DNA from: Berberis thunbergii
Lineage: Eukaryota > Streptophyta > Magnoliopsida > Ranunculales > Berberidaceae
Length of the DNA stretch: 64,000 nucleotides
NCBI GenBank assembly: GCA_003290165.1
Contig: QNQO01000816.1
Span: 248,001-312,000 of the forward strand
Direction of reading: 5' to 3'
Made by a program: the position numbers and the translations under genes. This document shows, in pieces, positions 9,045-21,145 of this stretch. The notes under the pieces are model-generated. The model was given only the letters and a program-made list of their open reading frames with translations, was not told the DNA's origin and ran no database searches. Every line of letters starts with the position of its first letter. Position 1 is the stretch's first letter.

Positions 9045-11122
9045 GCCATCGCTGGACTACTTTGGAAATTTGTCTGATGACTTCAAGTTCTGGCACAAAT
9101 ATTGCTTCATGGCTTTTGCGGACTTGAAGTATTTTGAGTTTGCTAGTCATCCGATCGAGCGAGAATTCAAGCAACTAAGTTTAATTTTGTTCTTGTCCCT
9201 TCCAGTGTTAATTGCATATTGAATTGTTATCCGTGCTTTCTGTAAAGAGGTTTCCAACCACACCCCTTTCTTTTGAGGATGAAGCAGCTTTGGATAAATT
9301 TCGTGACATGCCTCAAATGTGGGTAGAGGATGTCGTTTCATATTCTAATATAAAGTGTAGCGGACTGTGGACTCATTGGCATGAGGCTCCCATTATTTTT
9401 AGAGTTTTGAAGCCGAAGTCTGAAGGCGAACCCTCTTCGAATAAGAGGAAGCTCTTGAATGTTAAGATTTTGAGTCCGTCAAAGAGGGCGAAGTGAATGA
9501 GTCATTTTTTATTCTCTACGCTCAAAGAAGCCTCACATTGCGACTAAGCCCGCCCTTGAGCTTACGGCCCCTTCAGAGGGGGGACACAAAGTTGTGGGGC
9601 AAGTTCTCAACTCGTCCGCTGGGACGAAAACTGTAGTGTCCAAGGGACACAATGCTCGGGCACAGACCCCTATTTCCCTTCCCAACTTGGAGAATGAGTA
9701 TCTACAAATGGTGGGGGTTGAAGATGTAATAAAGTTGAGCACCGAGCAGGCGGAGTTCATAAAAATCCTATTGCTGAAGGCAGGTGTGGTAGTTTCGTCC
9801 AATGTGGGTCTGACTCATCATTTTTTTAAGGACTTTGAGTATAACCCTTCTTAGGACTGCAAGTCTTCCCAACTTTTTTAGGAGTCGTTTGACTGTCCTC
9901 CATCCCGATCTCGACCTCACATTATGGTGACGACGAGTCCAAGAGATAATTCACTTCCTTATACCCCGTCTACTGCTTCCGAGAAGGCTCATGAAAGAGA
10001 GACGATCGTTGTGAGTAAGGTAGAAGCGGTGGATGCGGGCCCTCATGCGGTGAAGACAGCGAAGGGTGGTACTGGAGTCGGTCCCGAAGGACCTCCATCT
10101 GGATGTGCAGATCAGCCTATTCGCTCCGGATCTATTGAAAATGAGCAACTAAGCTTGGCACCGGGAGGTTGATATTTTTTATCCTCCAATAAGCATATAA
10201 GTAGGTGGATTAACTGGCTGGCGAATTGTGTTTTGATGCCAATAGGTGATACACTGGGAAAGTGTATGGACAAGGGGCAGAAATATCTCGTGTTAGGGAT
10301 GTCATATCTGAACCAAATTGTCGCTGTTGAGATGGAGGTTGAGGCTACTCGTGAGAGAGTGTATACCATGGAACGAGTCTTAGGGAATTTGCAGAAGTTG
10401 TACTCTGATGCTCTCTGTGAAATTGAATCACTGAAGAAGCAGCTTAAGGAAGGGGGCCTGGCCAATCGGCTATTTATTCGGAGGTTTAGTAGACAAGATC
10501 AAAGGCTCAGAGGATTTGCTTGGAAATGCTTGAATCTGATTTGGTAGAGGCGGTGTCCACAAGGGACAAGTTCGAGGAAGAACTAAACCTTGTCCGCCGT
10601 GACTTGCAATCTGCTCAGGAGACTGCAGCCTAGGCACAAGTTGAGACGCAAGCTCTGAATGCAGAAAAGGCCAAGAAGGAATCTGAATGGATTGTCCGAT
10701 GTCAGCAGCTAAAGTTCGATGTTGACTTCAATGTCAAAATTGTTGTGAAGGACAACTTGTGTGCCGAGCAATCCAAAAATGATACGCTGTCGGGCAAATA
10801 TGAGTAGCTGGAGTGAGAGCTCGCTGAGTCAAGAGTGCGCGAGGAGAAGCTTCTGAAGGCTTAGGGCACGTTTGAGTTCAGCAGAGTTGTACATGAAAGA
10901 CTGAAGTTGTTGCAGCTGATGAAAGAGGAGCCTCCTGATTAGGATCCATCCCACTATAAAAAAATGTTCTTCACAGAGTTTTGGGAAGCCTCTGATCATT
11001 CAAACGAAGAGGGTGATCATGAACAGAGTGTCAGAGCGGTAGTGCGTACGGACGCATCCCCTGGTTCTTCTCCCTCCAAATCTTGTTCCGTTGTATTTGA
11101 ACCTCCTCCTGACAAGGAGTGA
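8613..11122 (+). pseudogene. Antisense ORF of Tat element B (PF04195-like N-terminus, coiled-coil C-terminus)
   Basis: The reading starts MAGQN at 8613 and ends with EPPPDKE and a stop at 11122. Near 8770-8930 it reads LYPPEGFICLHRGMLQWGVR in pieces, then LVPNG, the pattern of the PF04195 'putative gypsy type transposon' domain. The C-terminal third (about 10250-11000) is rich in Glu, Lys, Leu and Gln with heptad spacing, for example DALCEIESLKKQLKE, and should form a coiled coil. Frameshifts and stops (for example near 8627, 8890, 9495, 9854, 10633, 10807 and 10863) show it is dead. Function unknown. It lies antisense to the element. Confidence 0.75.
9016..9043. repeat. (GT)n microsatellite
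   Basis: About 13 GT units lie inside the antisense ORF of element B. Confidence 0.95.
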
Positions 11123-11619
11123 ACTCTGTATTTTTACCTTAACAATAAGAAATAATATGTTGAACAACATTTTGTACTGATGTATTCTTTCACTTTCCCT
11201 ATTGGCTTTTTTTCTACTTTGTTTTATCGCGATATTAGCTTTTGGACAAGAGGTTTTGATGAGTCAGGAAGTCGTATGATTGATCTACTAATGAGAGTTA
11301 TGACCTCTCATGTTGCGACAGTTCAGGCAATCCTCGATCAAGAAGTTGTGTCGGCCATTTCTCGTAAGTTGTCTACACTCCATGCGAGCGGATAATCTTG
11401 GCTGGTGATAGATAATTCGAACCAGACCATTACCCATCTTTGAGATCCGCCATTGTAATCTGTCATATGCGGACCAAGCAGCAAATCAGACCAGCAACTG
11501 TCGTTACTTCCATAAGCGAATTGGTGAGGCTGTGGTCATGCGTGCGCATCGTCATGAGTGACCGAACAATAGTCCTTGTGAGTCTTCTGAGTTTAGCTTC
11601 CTGAGCTCTGATTGGGCTT

Positions 11620-12345
11620 TCAAACCGTCTCTGCCCGCTTCTAGTGGACTAGGCTGTAAGAGGGACCAGGAGTTATTATCATTAGTCATAGCTGACTTTT
11701 TTTTACCTTTCGCACCCCATGCCGCTGGCCGGGTTCGAACTCATGATGTGTGATTCCATTTGTCACACATATCTTCCAACTCAGTTGATATACCTTTGAC
11801 CAGTCATAACCTAAACTTAGGTCAGATTCGGTGATCATTGTTTATGGTTGGACAATGATCTCTAACAAGTCATCGTGATCAGGCGTTGAGAACACTGACT
11901 AGACTTTCACTTTCTAAGCCGTCGCATCCTCTTTTAGCGGACTAGGTGTTAGAGCGGACCAGAAGCTATCGTCATCAGTCGGAACTGACTAAGCTTTGGT
12001 GGAGTTCGGTGATCATTGTTTGTAGTTGGATAATGAGCCCTAGCAAGTCATCGTGATCAGACATTGAGAACGCTGACTAGACTTCCACTTTCTAACCCAG
12101 CGTCATCCGTGCTCGACGAACTAGGCGTTAAAGTGGACTAGAAGCCATTGTCATCAGTCAGAACTGACTAAGCTTTGGTCAGTTTCGATGATCACTGTCT
12201 GTGGAAGGACATTGATCCCTGGCAAGCCATTGTCATCAGGCTTGAAGAGCAATGACTAGACTCCCACTTTCTAACCCATTGTCATCCGCGCTCGACGGAT
12301 TAGGCGTTAGAATGGACCAGAAGCCATCGTCATTAGGCTCGAAGT
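11620..12345 (-). repeat. Tandem array with stem-loops in element B
   Basis: Read on -, the units match the ~179-bp repeats of element A: GACTGATGAC, AGTCTAGTCA, GATCATTG and TAATCCG recur in the same order. On + the phrase GAACTGACTAAGCTTTGGT recurs near 11990 and 12165, with a decayed form near 11805. The array sits between the coding end of the antisense ORF and the 5' LTR side. A SINE splits the first unit. Confidence 0.85.
11691..11801 (-). mobile_element. tRNA-derived SINE
   Basis: On - it reads AACTGAGTTGGAAGATATG (A-box-like), then GAGTTCGAACCCGGCC (B box), and ends in a run of A (T8 on +, near 11697). AGTCATA occurs on both sides (11684-11690 and 11802-11808) as a probable target duplication. 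It interrupts one unit of the tandem array. Length is about 110 bp. Confidence 0.65.
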
Positions 12346-12389
12346 ATGCTCTCCTTGACCTTGACTTTGACCTACACAAGGACCACAAG

Positions 12390-13023
12390 TGAGCCAAAGA
12401 CCACTGTTGTGGCCGTCAATGGCTCTCTGAGGCTAAAGTCATACAAGGCTTGAGAAAAGCTTAAAGCTGTAAATTGAGTTATGTAGTGTACCTTTGTTCA
12501 TCAACCCTATCTTATTTATAATGCGAAAGTTTAGGAAAAAAATATCATTTCCTACTTGAGAGTTGTCCATGTATAAGAGTTGTTTAGGGAAGGGATCTTA
12601 ATAAACATCATTTCCTACTTGTGAGTCATCCATGTATGAGAGTTTTCTACACGACTTGTGCTCCTAAATCTATGGGAGAAGTTTCCCTTTTGGAGTGTTA
12701 TCCATGCAAGGAAGTTTTCATGCACGACTTAAACTCCAGTGTTTGTTTCCTAGTTGGAACCAATGCATTGTTGGTCTGCCCTTCTTAGGTGATTCCCCCA
12801 TATATTTGCCTGATTAGGCCTTACGAGTGTTGGACTTTACCATGTGACGTGTGGACTTAGTAGGGGGCTACAATTGGTCCAAGTTTATGGATTCTACCAA
12901 AGTCGACTTAGTTTGTATGGGCTTTGCCATAGTTGATGGACAATCAAGCCGGCTTAGATCTACTGACGAGGTTATCACGACACGCATAAGACACGGATTA
13001 AAGGACGGTTTGGGTGGCTATCA
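12390..13023 (-). repeat. 5' LTR of element B
   Basis: On + it starts TGAGCCAAAGACCAC and ends GGCTATCA. It aligns with the left LTR and lacks the 479-bp insert. Length 634 bp. No convincing primer-binding site is seen just to its left. Confidence 0.8.
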
Positions 13024-13678
13024 AAGTACATAAACAGTCCTATTACCATTTTTGTGCCAGTGAAACAACTTTATTGTGAATCCGTTCAGAATCCATTCTA
13101 CGGTATCAAGCAGAATCTTATATTTACTTTCTCTGAAACACATAGCCTAATAGAATAAAATGGGAGGGCATTTGACTAAAACACTTGCGCAAATTATTGC
13201 AAATTCAGAATGGTTACAACTGTAATCACACTGGCATTTAACCTGTTAATCCTGAACTCAGTACAAAAAAAAACTACTAGATTTGGAGAAGCTCAATGGC
13301 TTCAGGAGACCACTAGAAAAGATGGAGTTTGTACATTTGTATGAATGAATAATCGACCAAAATTGCATTAAATAAACAGGACCAAAATTGCATGACATAA
13401 ACAAAACGAGACTTTAAATACATCTGCCGGTAGGGGGGGGGATCTTAAAACCTTGAACTATATGATAAAACAAAAACAAAAAACGGCTTTACAAGGATGC
13501 ATGATAGCTTTCAGCTCCCAACCATTCATCACCAGCTAACATCCACAAATGACAACTGCATATGCCTCCTCCGCAAAAACACAGCTCCTCTTCCTCTTGT
13601 CTTGATTTTATTTGTTAGAGCAACCTTGGACAATATTATTAGCTAGATAACAGTATCCTCTCTTCTTTGTATATAAAC
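13024..13678 (-). other. Downstream flank and probable 3' UTR of the TPP gene
   Basis: No ORF of note. The part next to the stop codon at 13679 is the likely 3' UTR. A poly(A) signal cannot be chosen with confidence. A G8 run lies near 13433. Confidence 0.5.
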
Positions 13679-15846
13679 TTATACCCCACTTGACTTTTTC
13701 CATCTAACAAGGGAATTGAAAAATTCCATAACCTGCAAGGTATAGTAGAGCATTTCCTCTTTTTATAAATAACCAAAAGATACAATTATGCACTCTGCAT
13801 GACTTCAAAAAAATTGTTAACAGAGCACGAGTGCGATTTATACCTCCGATGGATCTCGAAGGGAGTAAAAGGCTTTGCTCTCTTTAGGCATGGATGATAC
13901 TAGAATCCCATAGCCTCGATTTGCCTCCCGCAAGACCTGGTAAACTAAATTAATTAGTACACAAATCACATGTACAATACACACAATGAAAATACCTTCA
14001 AGGAAATACCTTAAATGCATCTTCATCTGTTCGGTCATCTCCAACATATATTGGGAGCACATTTTCAGAGTCATTCAGTCCTGCAGAATATTTTGTTGAT
14101 GCACAAGGTAAGATGACATTGTAAATGATTGTGGCAAATATCATACTGCATATATTTTGACTTTTCAAACTGCTCTAATCAACTAAAAGCATCAGCAACT
14201 AACCAAGTGACTCGAGTAGAAACTCCACTGCTTTTCCCTTGTCCCAATTGATTACAGGGCGGACCTCTAAAACCTTTACACAGAACAAGGTACCCATGAT
14301 TAAAGTATTTTGGTTCCCACGAGGGAATGAAATTGAAAACCCAATATACTTATCAGTTCCTAGTTAATAAGCAAATATACCTTCCGTCCATAAGTTAGTC
14401 GCAAACTTGGGTAATCCTTCAGAATGTCGTGAACACACTGTGCAACCACAGTCCAATTCTGTATAATAAGTAGACCACAACTTTCAAATAATGAGTCATA
14501 TGACGAAAAAAAGCCTGGCAGTTAAATACAGTCCAAACCAGCTCTTGTTTACCTTTTCATCAACATTCCGATAGTGCACAGACACACAAAACTTATTATT
14601 CTCCACCAATGCACCTTCAATTCCTTTAGTATTCTCAACAAGGGATCTAAAAACCTGCTCCAAAATACATGCATCATTGCTGATTTCAGATTAGACAATT
14701 GGTTCCTTTGAATAGGATAGAAATTTACCACAAACCTCATCGATCATTGGTAAAAACTCACTAGCAGGTTGGAAAAGATTTACTTCCTTTCCCTACACCA
14801 AACAACATAAGAATTTAGAAGAATATTGGAATATATACAAGCAAGTTGGCAACTACTAATCAAATTCACAGAATCTGTTAACCCATAAGAAATAATAGTG
14901 AAAGCAGCATCATCTACCTGCTTGTCAGTAGATCTAATACAGTTGGTATGGTTATCACCAGTCATTGATTGTCTGACAGGTCCCATGATGTCCATCCCAT
15001 GACTTCCAGCGTAATATAGTTCTGTTAGTCCTACAAACTCATATACCTGCAATGGTGGCAACCATAATTAGATAAGTCACAACAACTAACAAGAACAATG
15101 AAAGTTGGTAATATCAAGATAATCAAACTACCAGATAGCTAAGGATATTACCTTATCACGGCTTCTTCCACTGATAATTGCTGTTGGAAAATATTTTGCA
15201 ACATTTCTCACAGCACTGCGCATCTGAGTTATCATACAAAATATAATTTCATAAAGAGGTTTTAAGAAAGAATGCATATACTATATATCCTCCAAAACTA
15301 ATAAGCAGTTAGTGAATCAAGTTATAACTTACGGCATTTGACATAAAAGCTCGATCAGGATTATCTACAATAGGCGAAAGTGTCCCATCATAATCAAGAA
15401 ACAATGCAATCCTCTTCCCTTTAGCATAATTCATGATTTTATTAGAAGACGCAAGTGCTGATGGATACTTGAGCTATACAAGAGATAATGTTACACAATC
15501 AGTATCTAAAGTGGTTGGAGAGAAGTTAACAAGGTGAGAATCAAGATACCATCCATGTACGGTAAACTGCATTGCTATCATCTGGCACGACTTCAACATT
15601 GACATCTTTATTTAACTTCTTGCGAGGAGGGGAGGAAGATTTCATGGCATCAAGCCAACCACTGGAGCGGACATCATCAAGCTTACCAGGAATGGGCTTC
15701 TTTCTAGGAATCGTTAAATACAGGCCAGAGGAGAATGCTGCACCTGGTGAATAAGGTAAGAGACTGGAATGGATGCCTAATCTTGACTTACTTATGGGTG
15801 CAGGATCAGTGAGGACAGGTGCAGCATGGTTAGACTTCAAATCCAT
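13679..15846 (-). CDS. TPP: Trehalose-6-phosphate phosphatase, plant type, 11 coding exons
   Basis: The enzyme removes phosphate from trehalose 6-phosphate, a sugar signal in plants. Exons on -: 15846-15550, 15473-15333, 15223-15152, 15046-14918, 14792-14736, 14654-14553, 14458-14381, 14273-14204, 14080-14010, 13936-13844, 13732-13679. All introns are GT-AG, all junctions keep frame, and the product is 387 residues, normal for the family. HAD phosphatase motifs are intact: [10 protein letters not shown] (exon 2, the nucleophile Asp), SGRSRDK (exon 3) and [12 protein letters not shown] (exon 9). [12 protein letters not shown] is in the N-terminal extension. The start MDLKSNH at 15846 is preferred over the upstream in-frame ATG (15930) because plant homologues begin this way. 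No stop or frameshift was found. The paralogue (A to J in Arabidopsis terms) cannot be assigned. Confidence 0.95.
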
Positions 15847-18285
15847 AGGATCCAGATTCTTTTGCTTGGTTAAAACAGATGGCAAGGAATTAAGGAAATC
15901 GTAACGCAACCTATATCCAGTTCTACCCAACCCTTTTGTCTATGAAAAACCACCTTTTCAAAGATTTCTTGTCACTGCAATTGTGCATGCAGTTCATAAA
16001 TCGCAAGCTTCCTGAAAACTACAAATCAGAAATGATGATGAGCAACACGTTTTTATTTCTTTCCAAAAACAAGTAAAAGAAATCAAATGCAACTTATACC
16101 TTTTCATCTCCAAAACTAGACAGCATTTATAAGAGATAGGGGGACATATTTTCACAAGTAATATTTGCTAAAAAGTGGTATAGATCACAGAGTGAGATAG
16201 TGCAATCTCGGAACTTCTGCATATATCATTTTCTGCATATATCATTACAAGCTTGTAAACAATCCAGATTTCATATGATGGCACCAGCTTCTTTGTGTAA
16301 CAGTAAGAGTTCAAGGAAAGAGAAAAAAAAATGTACAATCACTGAAGGGTTACTTAGTGAACACATTGAAAGAAGAAACACGTATTATTTGGGATTCAAC
16401 CCTAGGTGTGAATTAATTAACAATCCACAGACACTTTTATTGAGATTTGAATTCATGTCTATGCAGAAGCACAAAAATGAAGAGTTGTGACAAAGAACTT
16501 ACAACTGGAGTCATTATTTGCATTAACTGGATACACCATGAATCACAGTGCACATGTTTTCACAAGTACATAGACACTAATACAAACATAATTATATAAA
16601 CACAAGCATTTATATTTTATGCAAAAAAACTAGATAACCTTGCAGCCATATTTATTTACGAGCCTAAACCTACTGAAGATAAACTCATAAGGGGCATAGA
16701 TAATCCCTGTAGCATATATCTAAGCAAACTGCAAAATCCTATCGATAGCCTAAACAAATTAATACATATTTTCCATTAACATGTATAGAGAAGAATATAC
16801 ACATATACAATTATACCACATATATATGCAAGTTGTGCTCCATATATACCTACACATGTTTATAATATATATATATATATATATATATGCACAGTGGCAT
16901 GTTCTTTAGAAAACAACTTCCAATTTAATATACTGATTGGAAAATAATGGCATCGGCAGAGTAGGTGGCAATAAATAATGACCAAAATATGAAATAAACC
17001 CCAACTTTGAAGACTGGTCCACTCGCTGTATTTGACACCAGACACAGAAATTATATTGAGTGATGAAAGATAATATATAAGTATGAAATCACACCTATCC
17101 TAGGTGCGAAGTAGTTATGAATCTATATAAACATATCCCGAGTCCTACATCTGTTTAAGGGCATCAATCTGGTGCATAAACAATTTTATAGGATCAAAGC
17201 ATAGAGAAACAAAAACAAATTTTGATGCTTTCAAGGGTCTTCCACCGTTTTTTTTTTTTTTTAAAGAAGAAAAAGAAAATGGGGTTTTCAGGGTAGATGA
17301 GCCCCAGAATTGAATTTGACCTTGAATTTCTTTATTGCACTTTGCAATGACAGAGAAAAAAAATGTAACTTGAAGAATACATCAAAAAGTAAGAAACAAA
17401 CAGCAAATCACATCAATTGAAATCGGATACAAGCACTAAAGGAGGCGAATAGTGTGGTTAATGTCGGCAGGAGAAGAAAAACTTGTATCAAACGATCAAA
17501 GTTAACTAATTGTTACGGAAGGAGGACGAAAAAACTTTTTTTTTTCTTTATGATCAGTTTTGAAGGGTATAAAGAAAAAAAAACCTAATACATAACCAAT
17601 ATGAAAAAGGTATAAGAAAAACAAATTTACAAAGCTAATACATGACCAAATTGGTATTCCAGGGAAGGGCAAAGAAGGTGAAAAGACAAGAAGGGCAGTA
17701 CGGATTTCGAGGAAAAAGGCTCAACTTTTTTTGTCAATCATTTCATCCTGTACAAGGAAAAACCTTAGCTTTCAAACAGCGATTCATGTTTTGCCAGAAA
17801 TAGAAATATCTAAAGAGTAAGGGGGGTAAGTGTATATTCATCTCATCATGCTCATATTCGATAAAAATTCACACAATAGAAAAAAGAAAAAAAAAAATTG
17901 GATAGAAATAAGATTCAAAATCAAAACTTTGTAAATCCATCAGCATTGATTGCTTTTCATGCAAGAAAAGCTCACCTGATTCAATTGAATTGAACTGAAT
18001 GAATGGAAGTTCCAAAACCGAATCCTATCCTTCTTACACCGCCGATTTGATCTTCTTCTCAAAATGCAGATTCCAGATCGAAAACCTGAAACCACAGTAA
18101 ATCGTCAATTCAATTTACGACCTCTAATCGAAACAAAAACATAGAAAGCAAAAGAAATGAAAGTGAGAGGGCAAGGAAAATCGTGTCTTCACCTCAGAAG
18201 GAGGAGAAACCCTAGAAAATAAAGAGAGAGGAAGGAAAATGAAATGTGAGGAAGAGGAGAATGAAAAAAAAAAAAAAAAAAGAAG
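15847..18285 (-). other. 5' UTR of the TPP gene with two introns and an upstream ORF
   Basis: Splice signals suggest exon 1 from about 18285 to 18193 (donor GTGAAGAC), exon 2 from 18085 to 17976 (acceptor TTTCAG, donor GTGAGC) and a leader part of the first coding exon from 16011 (acceptor TTTTCAG). This leaves an intron of about 1965 bp just before the coding exon. The leader at about 15998-15924 contains a 24-codon upstream ORF starting MNCMHNCSDKK and ending before the main ATG. If the acceptor lies closer to the ATG the upstream ORF is removed. The 5' end near 18285 is inferred from the TATA box. Confidence 0.6.
16866..16888. repeat. (AT)n microsatellite in the large 5'-UTR intron
   Basis: A pure AT run of about 11 units within the inferred intron 17975-16012. 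Confidence 0.9.
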
Positions 18286-18298
18286 AAGAAGAAGAAAG
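18262..18298. repeat. A-run and (GAA)n in the TPP 5' UTR
   Basis: On + about 20 A followed by (GAA)5. On the gene strand this is a TTC-rich pyrimidine tract just downstream of the likely transcription start, a common plant leader feature. Confidence 0.85.
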
Positions 18299-18309
18299 AG
18301 CGGTTATGG

Positions 18310-18317
18310 TATTTATA
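18310..18317 (-). promoter_or_regulatory. TATA box of the TPP gene
   Basis: On - the sequence is CTCTATAAATACC. It lies about 30 nt upstream of a pyrimidine-rich leader and 117 nt upstream of the first inferred donor site (18193). It is the best TATA box upstream of the gene. Confidence 0.65.
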
Positions 18318-18319
18318 GA

Positions 18320-19210
18320 GTTTGTTTCATCGACGGAGAGGAGAGGAGAGCCGTGTTTAACAAGGAACCCGGTTGTTGAATCGGGAACACCCACCAGAAA
18401 CCAAACAAATTTCTTTTTATTTGTTTCAAAATAAAAATAACAAAACACCGAAAAAACACCCAACCCCCATGTTTTATTACGGAATCAATGATACCGTCCT
18501 TCAGCTCTCGTTCCATATTGCCAGTTCCTTTTCCTGTTACAAACTATTATAATGTCCAAATTGCCCACTGCTATCACCCCAAATTAAATTAAAAATTATA
18601 TGTTACTAAACTATTTTACTTGTATTGCCCTCCCTTGATGTGTGATATTTGACCTGCGCTGAGTTAGTTAGCTTTTTAACCTTTTAACAAAAATTTGGTT
18701 TTGTACACTGGGTTTTCAACCATTTGTGGGCTGGTAAGTTATGCTGATCAGTTATTTCAACTACAGCTTGAAGAATTGTAATTTGATCATGCATCTTTTG
18801 AGGTCTTATCTTGTTTTAATTTATCTTATTCATTTTTAGGTCATATCTAGTCCCAAAATGGTTATAGACAAAAGAAAATTTAGTCTAGTAAAATCTTTCT
18901 TGTTTCCTCTATTTTATGAGAAAGCCAAAACAAGTTACAGTGCTATTTATTTTGGCAAATCTAAAATACCAAGGAGCTGCCGTCACCATGCTCTGCAACA
19001 CTACTAGCACCCTAATCACACCCGATCTGCCATGGTGCCTCATTTGAGTCCAATTGTGCGTAACCCTTTCATTTGCCTAAAGGGCACCCTTTGAAATATT
19101 GGTTGTTTAAATAGACTACTGAAGATGTCAATCTTTTTTTCCTTTTTTGTTTTTAATAAACCTGCATATGTTAATGGCTTTAAATTACCTATCATCGTAT
19201 CATATATATA
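18320..19210. other. Upstream region of the TPP gene
   Basis: This is probable promoter and intergenic DNA. I see no ORF, RNA gene or repeat that can be supported here. Confidence 0.5.
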
Positions 19211-19211
19211 A

Positions 19212-19385
19212 TAGGAAAATTCTAAATGATGAGGAAATGGGCAAGGAGGTGAGTGCGACCGCTCATCCTCCTCGAGATGCATGCATGTGCCCTTAAAATG
19301 CATAATTACACAAATTAAAAAAAAAATGAGTGATAATACCCCCTCGCTCCTTTCCTCACCCATTTCCTTGACAGCTAGAACAACT
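19212..19385. mobile_element. Possible MITE
   Basis: The left end (ATTCTAAATGATGAGGAAAT) and the complement of the right end (GTTCTAGCTGTCAAGGAAAT) form imperfect inverted repeats of about 38 bp. No clear target duplication is seen. Confidence 0.4.
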
Positions 19386-19619
19386 CTATATAAAAATAAC
19401 CGTAGTGTCAGTTAGACAAAGAAGGTCGTTATCGAAACATCAATATCATTGTAACATAATCTAGTCATCAACAATATATTTATTAATTTAACATCATGTT
19501 TTAATGAATCATGCACCAATGTAATAACCGGTTACAAGGAATCTTCCTTTCTTTTAATATAAAAGCAAACCCACAAGAACCACCTCTACTGAACATCTTC
19601 TAATTTATATATTGTGATT

Positions 19620-19780
19620 TACAAAACAATACATAGTGGTGTTTCGTGTTTGAGATAAAAAGACATGAGATTTGCTTCAATATAAAGATCTAATAAATCA
19701 CATATAAGGGGAGAGAGAGCGTTTAGCTAAAGTTTATGCTTGTGTAAGACTGAATAGCTAAATGCAAGATGAATACCCTA

Positions 19781-19818
<38 letters not shown>

Positions 19819-20312
19819 CAAAACATAGTGGTGTTTGAGGTCGGGAGATAAAAGAAGGCTGAGATTATACAATTATAAGAATTTAACGAATCACATAAAA
19901 CTTAAAGCACCAAGAGTGCATGAGTTCGATTCTCATACCCAATATTTTGATATTTATTTATTTTTCTTCAATTGTTGATGGTGGTGATTAGGCATATAAG
20001 TATAAAAGATATAAACTGAAGGGTGATCATGTTTTGACAAGTTTTAAACTTTTATCGTACCAACGGCACAGGGAATACCTTAGTCTATTATACAAAACAG
20101 GATGGTGGTTGAGGTTTGAGATAAAAGACGACTGAGATTTACCCAAATATAAGAATCTAGCGGATCGTATAGAACTTATAGCACCAAGAGTGCATGAGTT
20201 TGATTCTCATACCCAACATTTTTATATTTATTTATCTTGATATTTAAAGTAGAATAAATTATATTTATCATGTTAAACTTTTATCGTGCCAACGGCATGG
20301 GGAATACCCTAG
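19620..20312. repeat. Two to three diverged tandem copies of an unclassified repeat
   Basis: Segments from about 19810 and 20088 share TATACAAAACA, GAGATAAAAG, CACCAAGAGTGCATGAGTT, ATTCTCATACCCAA and TTTTATCGTGCCAACGGCA. A shorter piece lies at 19620-19705. The spacing is about 280 bp. AGTTCGATTCTC is like a polymerase III B box, but no A box is evident. Confidence 0.6.
19782..19815. repeat. (TTA)n microsatellite
   Basis: About 11 uninterrupted TTA units at the start of one copy of the unclassified repeat. Confidence 0.95.
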
Positions 20313-21110
20313 GCGAGGGTTTGGCAAAACTTCACATTAATCTAGACAAGATTTAGGCTTATACTCGCATAGGTCTCGGCGAATAGGTGAAACAGACTTT
20401 TTTTTCGGATAGATTTGCGCGACTTTAGTAAAATGACCATAACTTTCTCATTTCAAAACATTTTTAAGTGATTCGAATTGTATTTATTAGATAACTCATA
20501 GTACTATAATTTCTATGTTTTGATGAGTATGAGAATCGGTCTCGATCGACTATATAAGTTAACCAAAAGACAGGGACACTACCACATTTTCATTGCGAGA
20601 CAAATTTGTGCAACTTTAGTAAAATGACCATAACTTGCTTATTTGAAAATATTTTCAAGTGATTCAAATTATGTTTATTATATAACTCATAGTACTACAA
20701 TTTTTTGTGATTTGATGAGCTTAATAATTGGTCTCAATCGAGTATATAAGTAGGCCGAAAGTCAGGGACACTACCCTATTTTCATTGCAAGACAGATTTG
20801 CACGACTTTAGTAAAATGACCATAACTTGCTCATTTCAAAACGTTTTCAAGTGATTAATATTGTGTTTATTACATAACTCAGTGTACTACAATTTTTATG
20901 TTTTGATGAGCTTAAGAATAGATCTCAATTGAGGGTTTAAATTGGTCGAAAGTTACCCTATTTTTATGTTACTATTTTTACAAAAATAGCGTTTTTTGCT
21001 GGTGTAGGTTATAGGAAAAAAAATTACATGGTGGTGTGAAACCACATATATGGTGGTGTGAGACAACATATATGGTGGTGTGAAACAGTTGTTAAACTTG
21101 GTATCATTGA
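20312..21110. repeat. ~190-bp tandem repeat block, copy 1
   Basis: Three units start near 20411, 20601 and 20791. Each carries GCGACTTTAGTAAAATGACC, TCATTTCAAAAC and, at the end, CAGGGACACTACC. The block begins with GGTTTGGCAAAACTT and ends with a 22-bp repeat (GGTGGTGTGA, 21031-21090). It is colinear with 26115-27118, so both are members of one dispersed family. Class unknown. Confidence 0.75.
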
Positions 21111-21145
21111 AATGCAATTTTGAAGATATTTTCAACAAAACCATT

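Larger units (their letters stand above)
7220..13023 (-). mobile_element. Tat-type retrotransposon without gag or pol (element B)
   Basis: Two related LTRs (7220-8320 and 12390-13023) enclose an ORF on + and a tandem array. The purine tract lies next to the left LTR and reads as purines on -, so the sense strand is - and the right LTR is the 5' LTR. Between the 5' LTR and the array there is no gag, protease, RT or integrase, so the copy could only move with help from a complete relative such as element A. The flanking 5-mers (ACATG and AAGTA) do not match, so the ends may have recombined or decayed. Confidence 0.75.

Noticed and set aside
15846..15930. Upstream in-frame ATG at 15930 as the TPP start
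   Set aside because: It would add 28 residues not seen in plant homologues, which begin at MDLKSN. The upstream codons look like leader sequence.
19900..19935. tRNA gene or SINE suggested by AGTTCGATTCTC
   Set aside because: A B-box-like word only. No A box, acceptor stem or A-tail can be assigned, although the segment is repeated near 20195.
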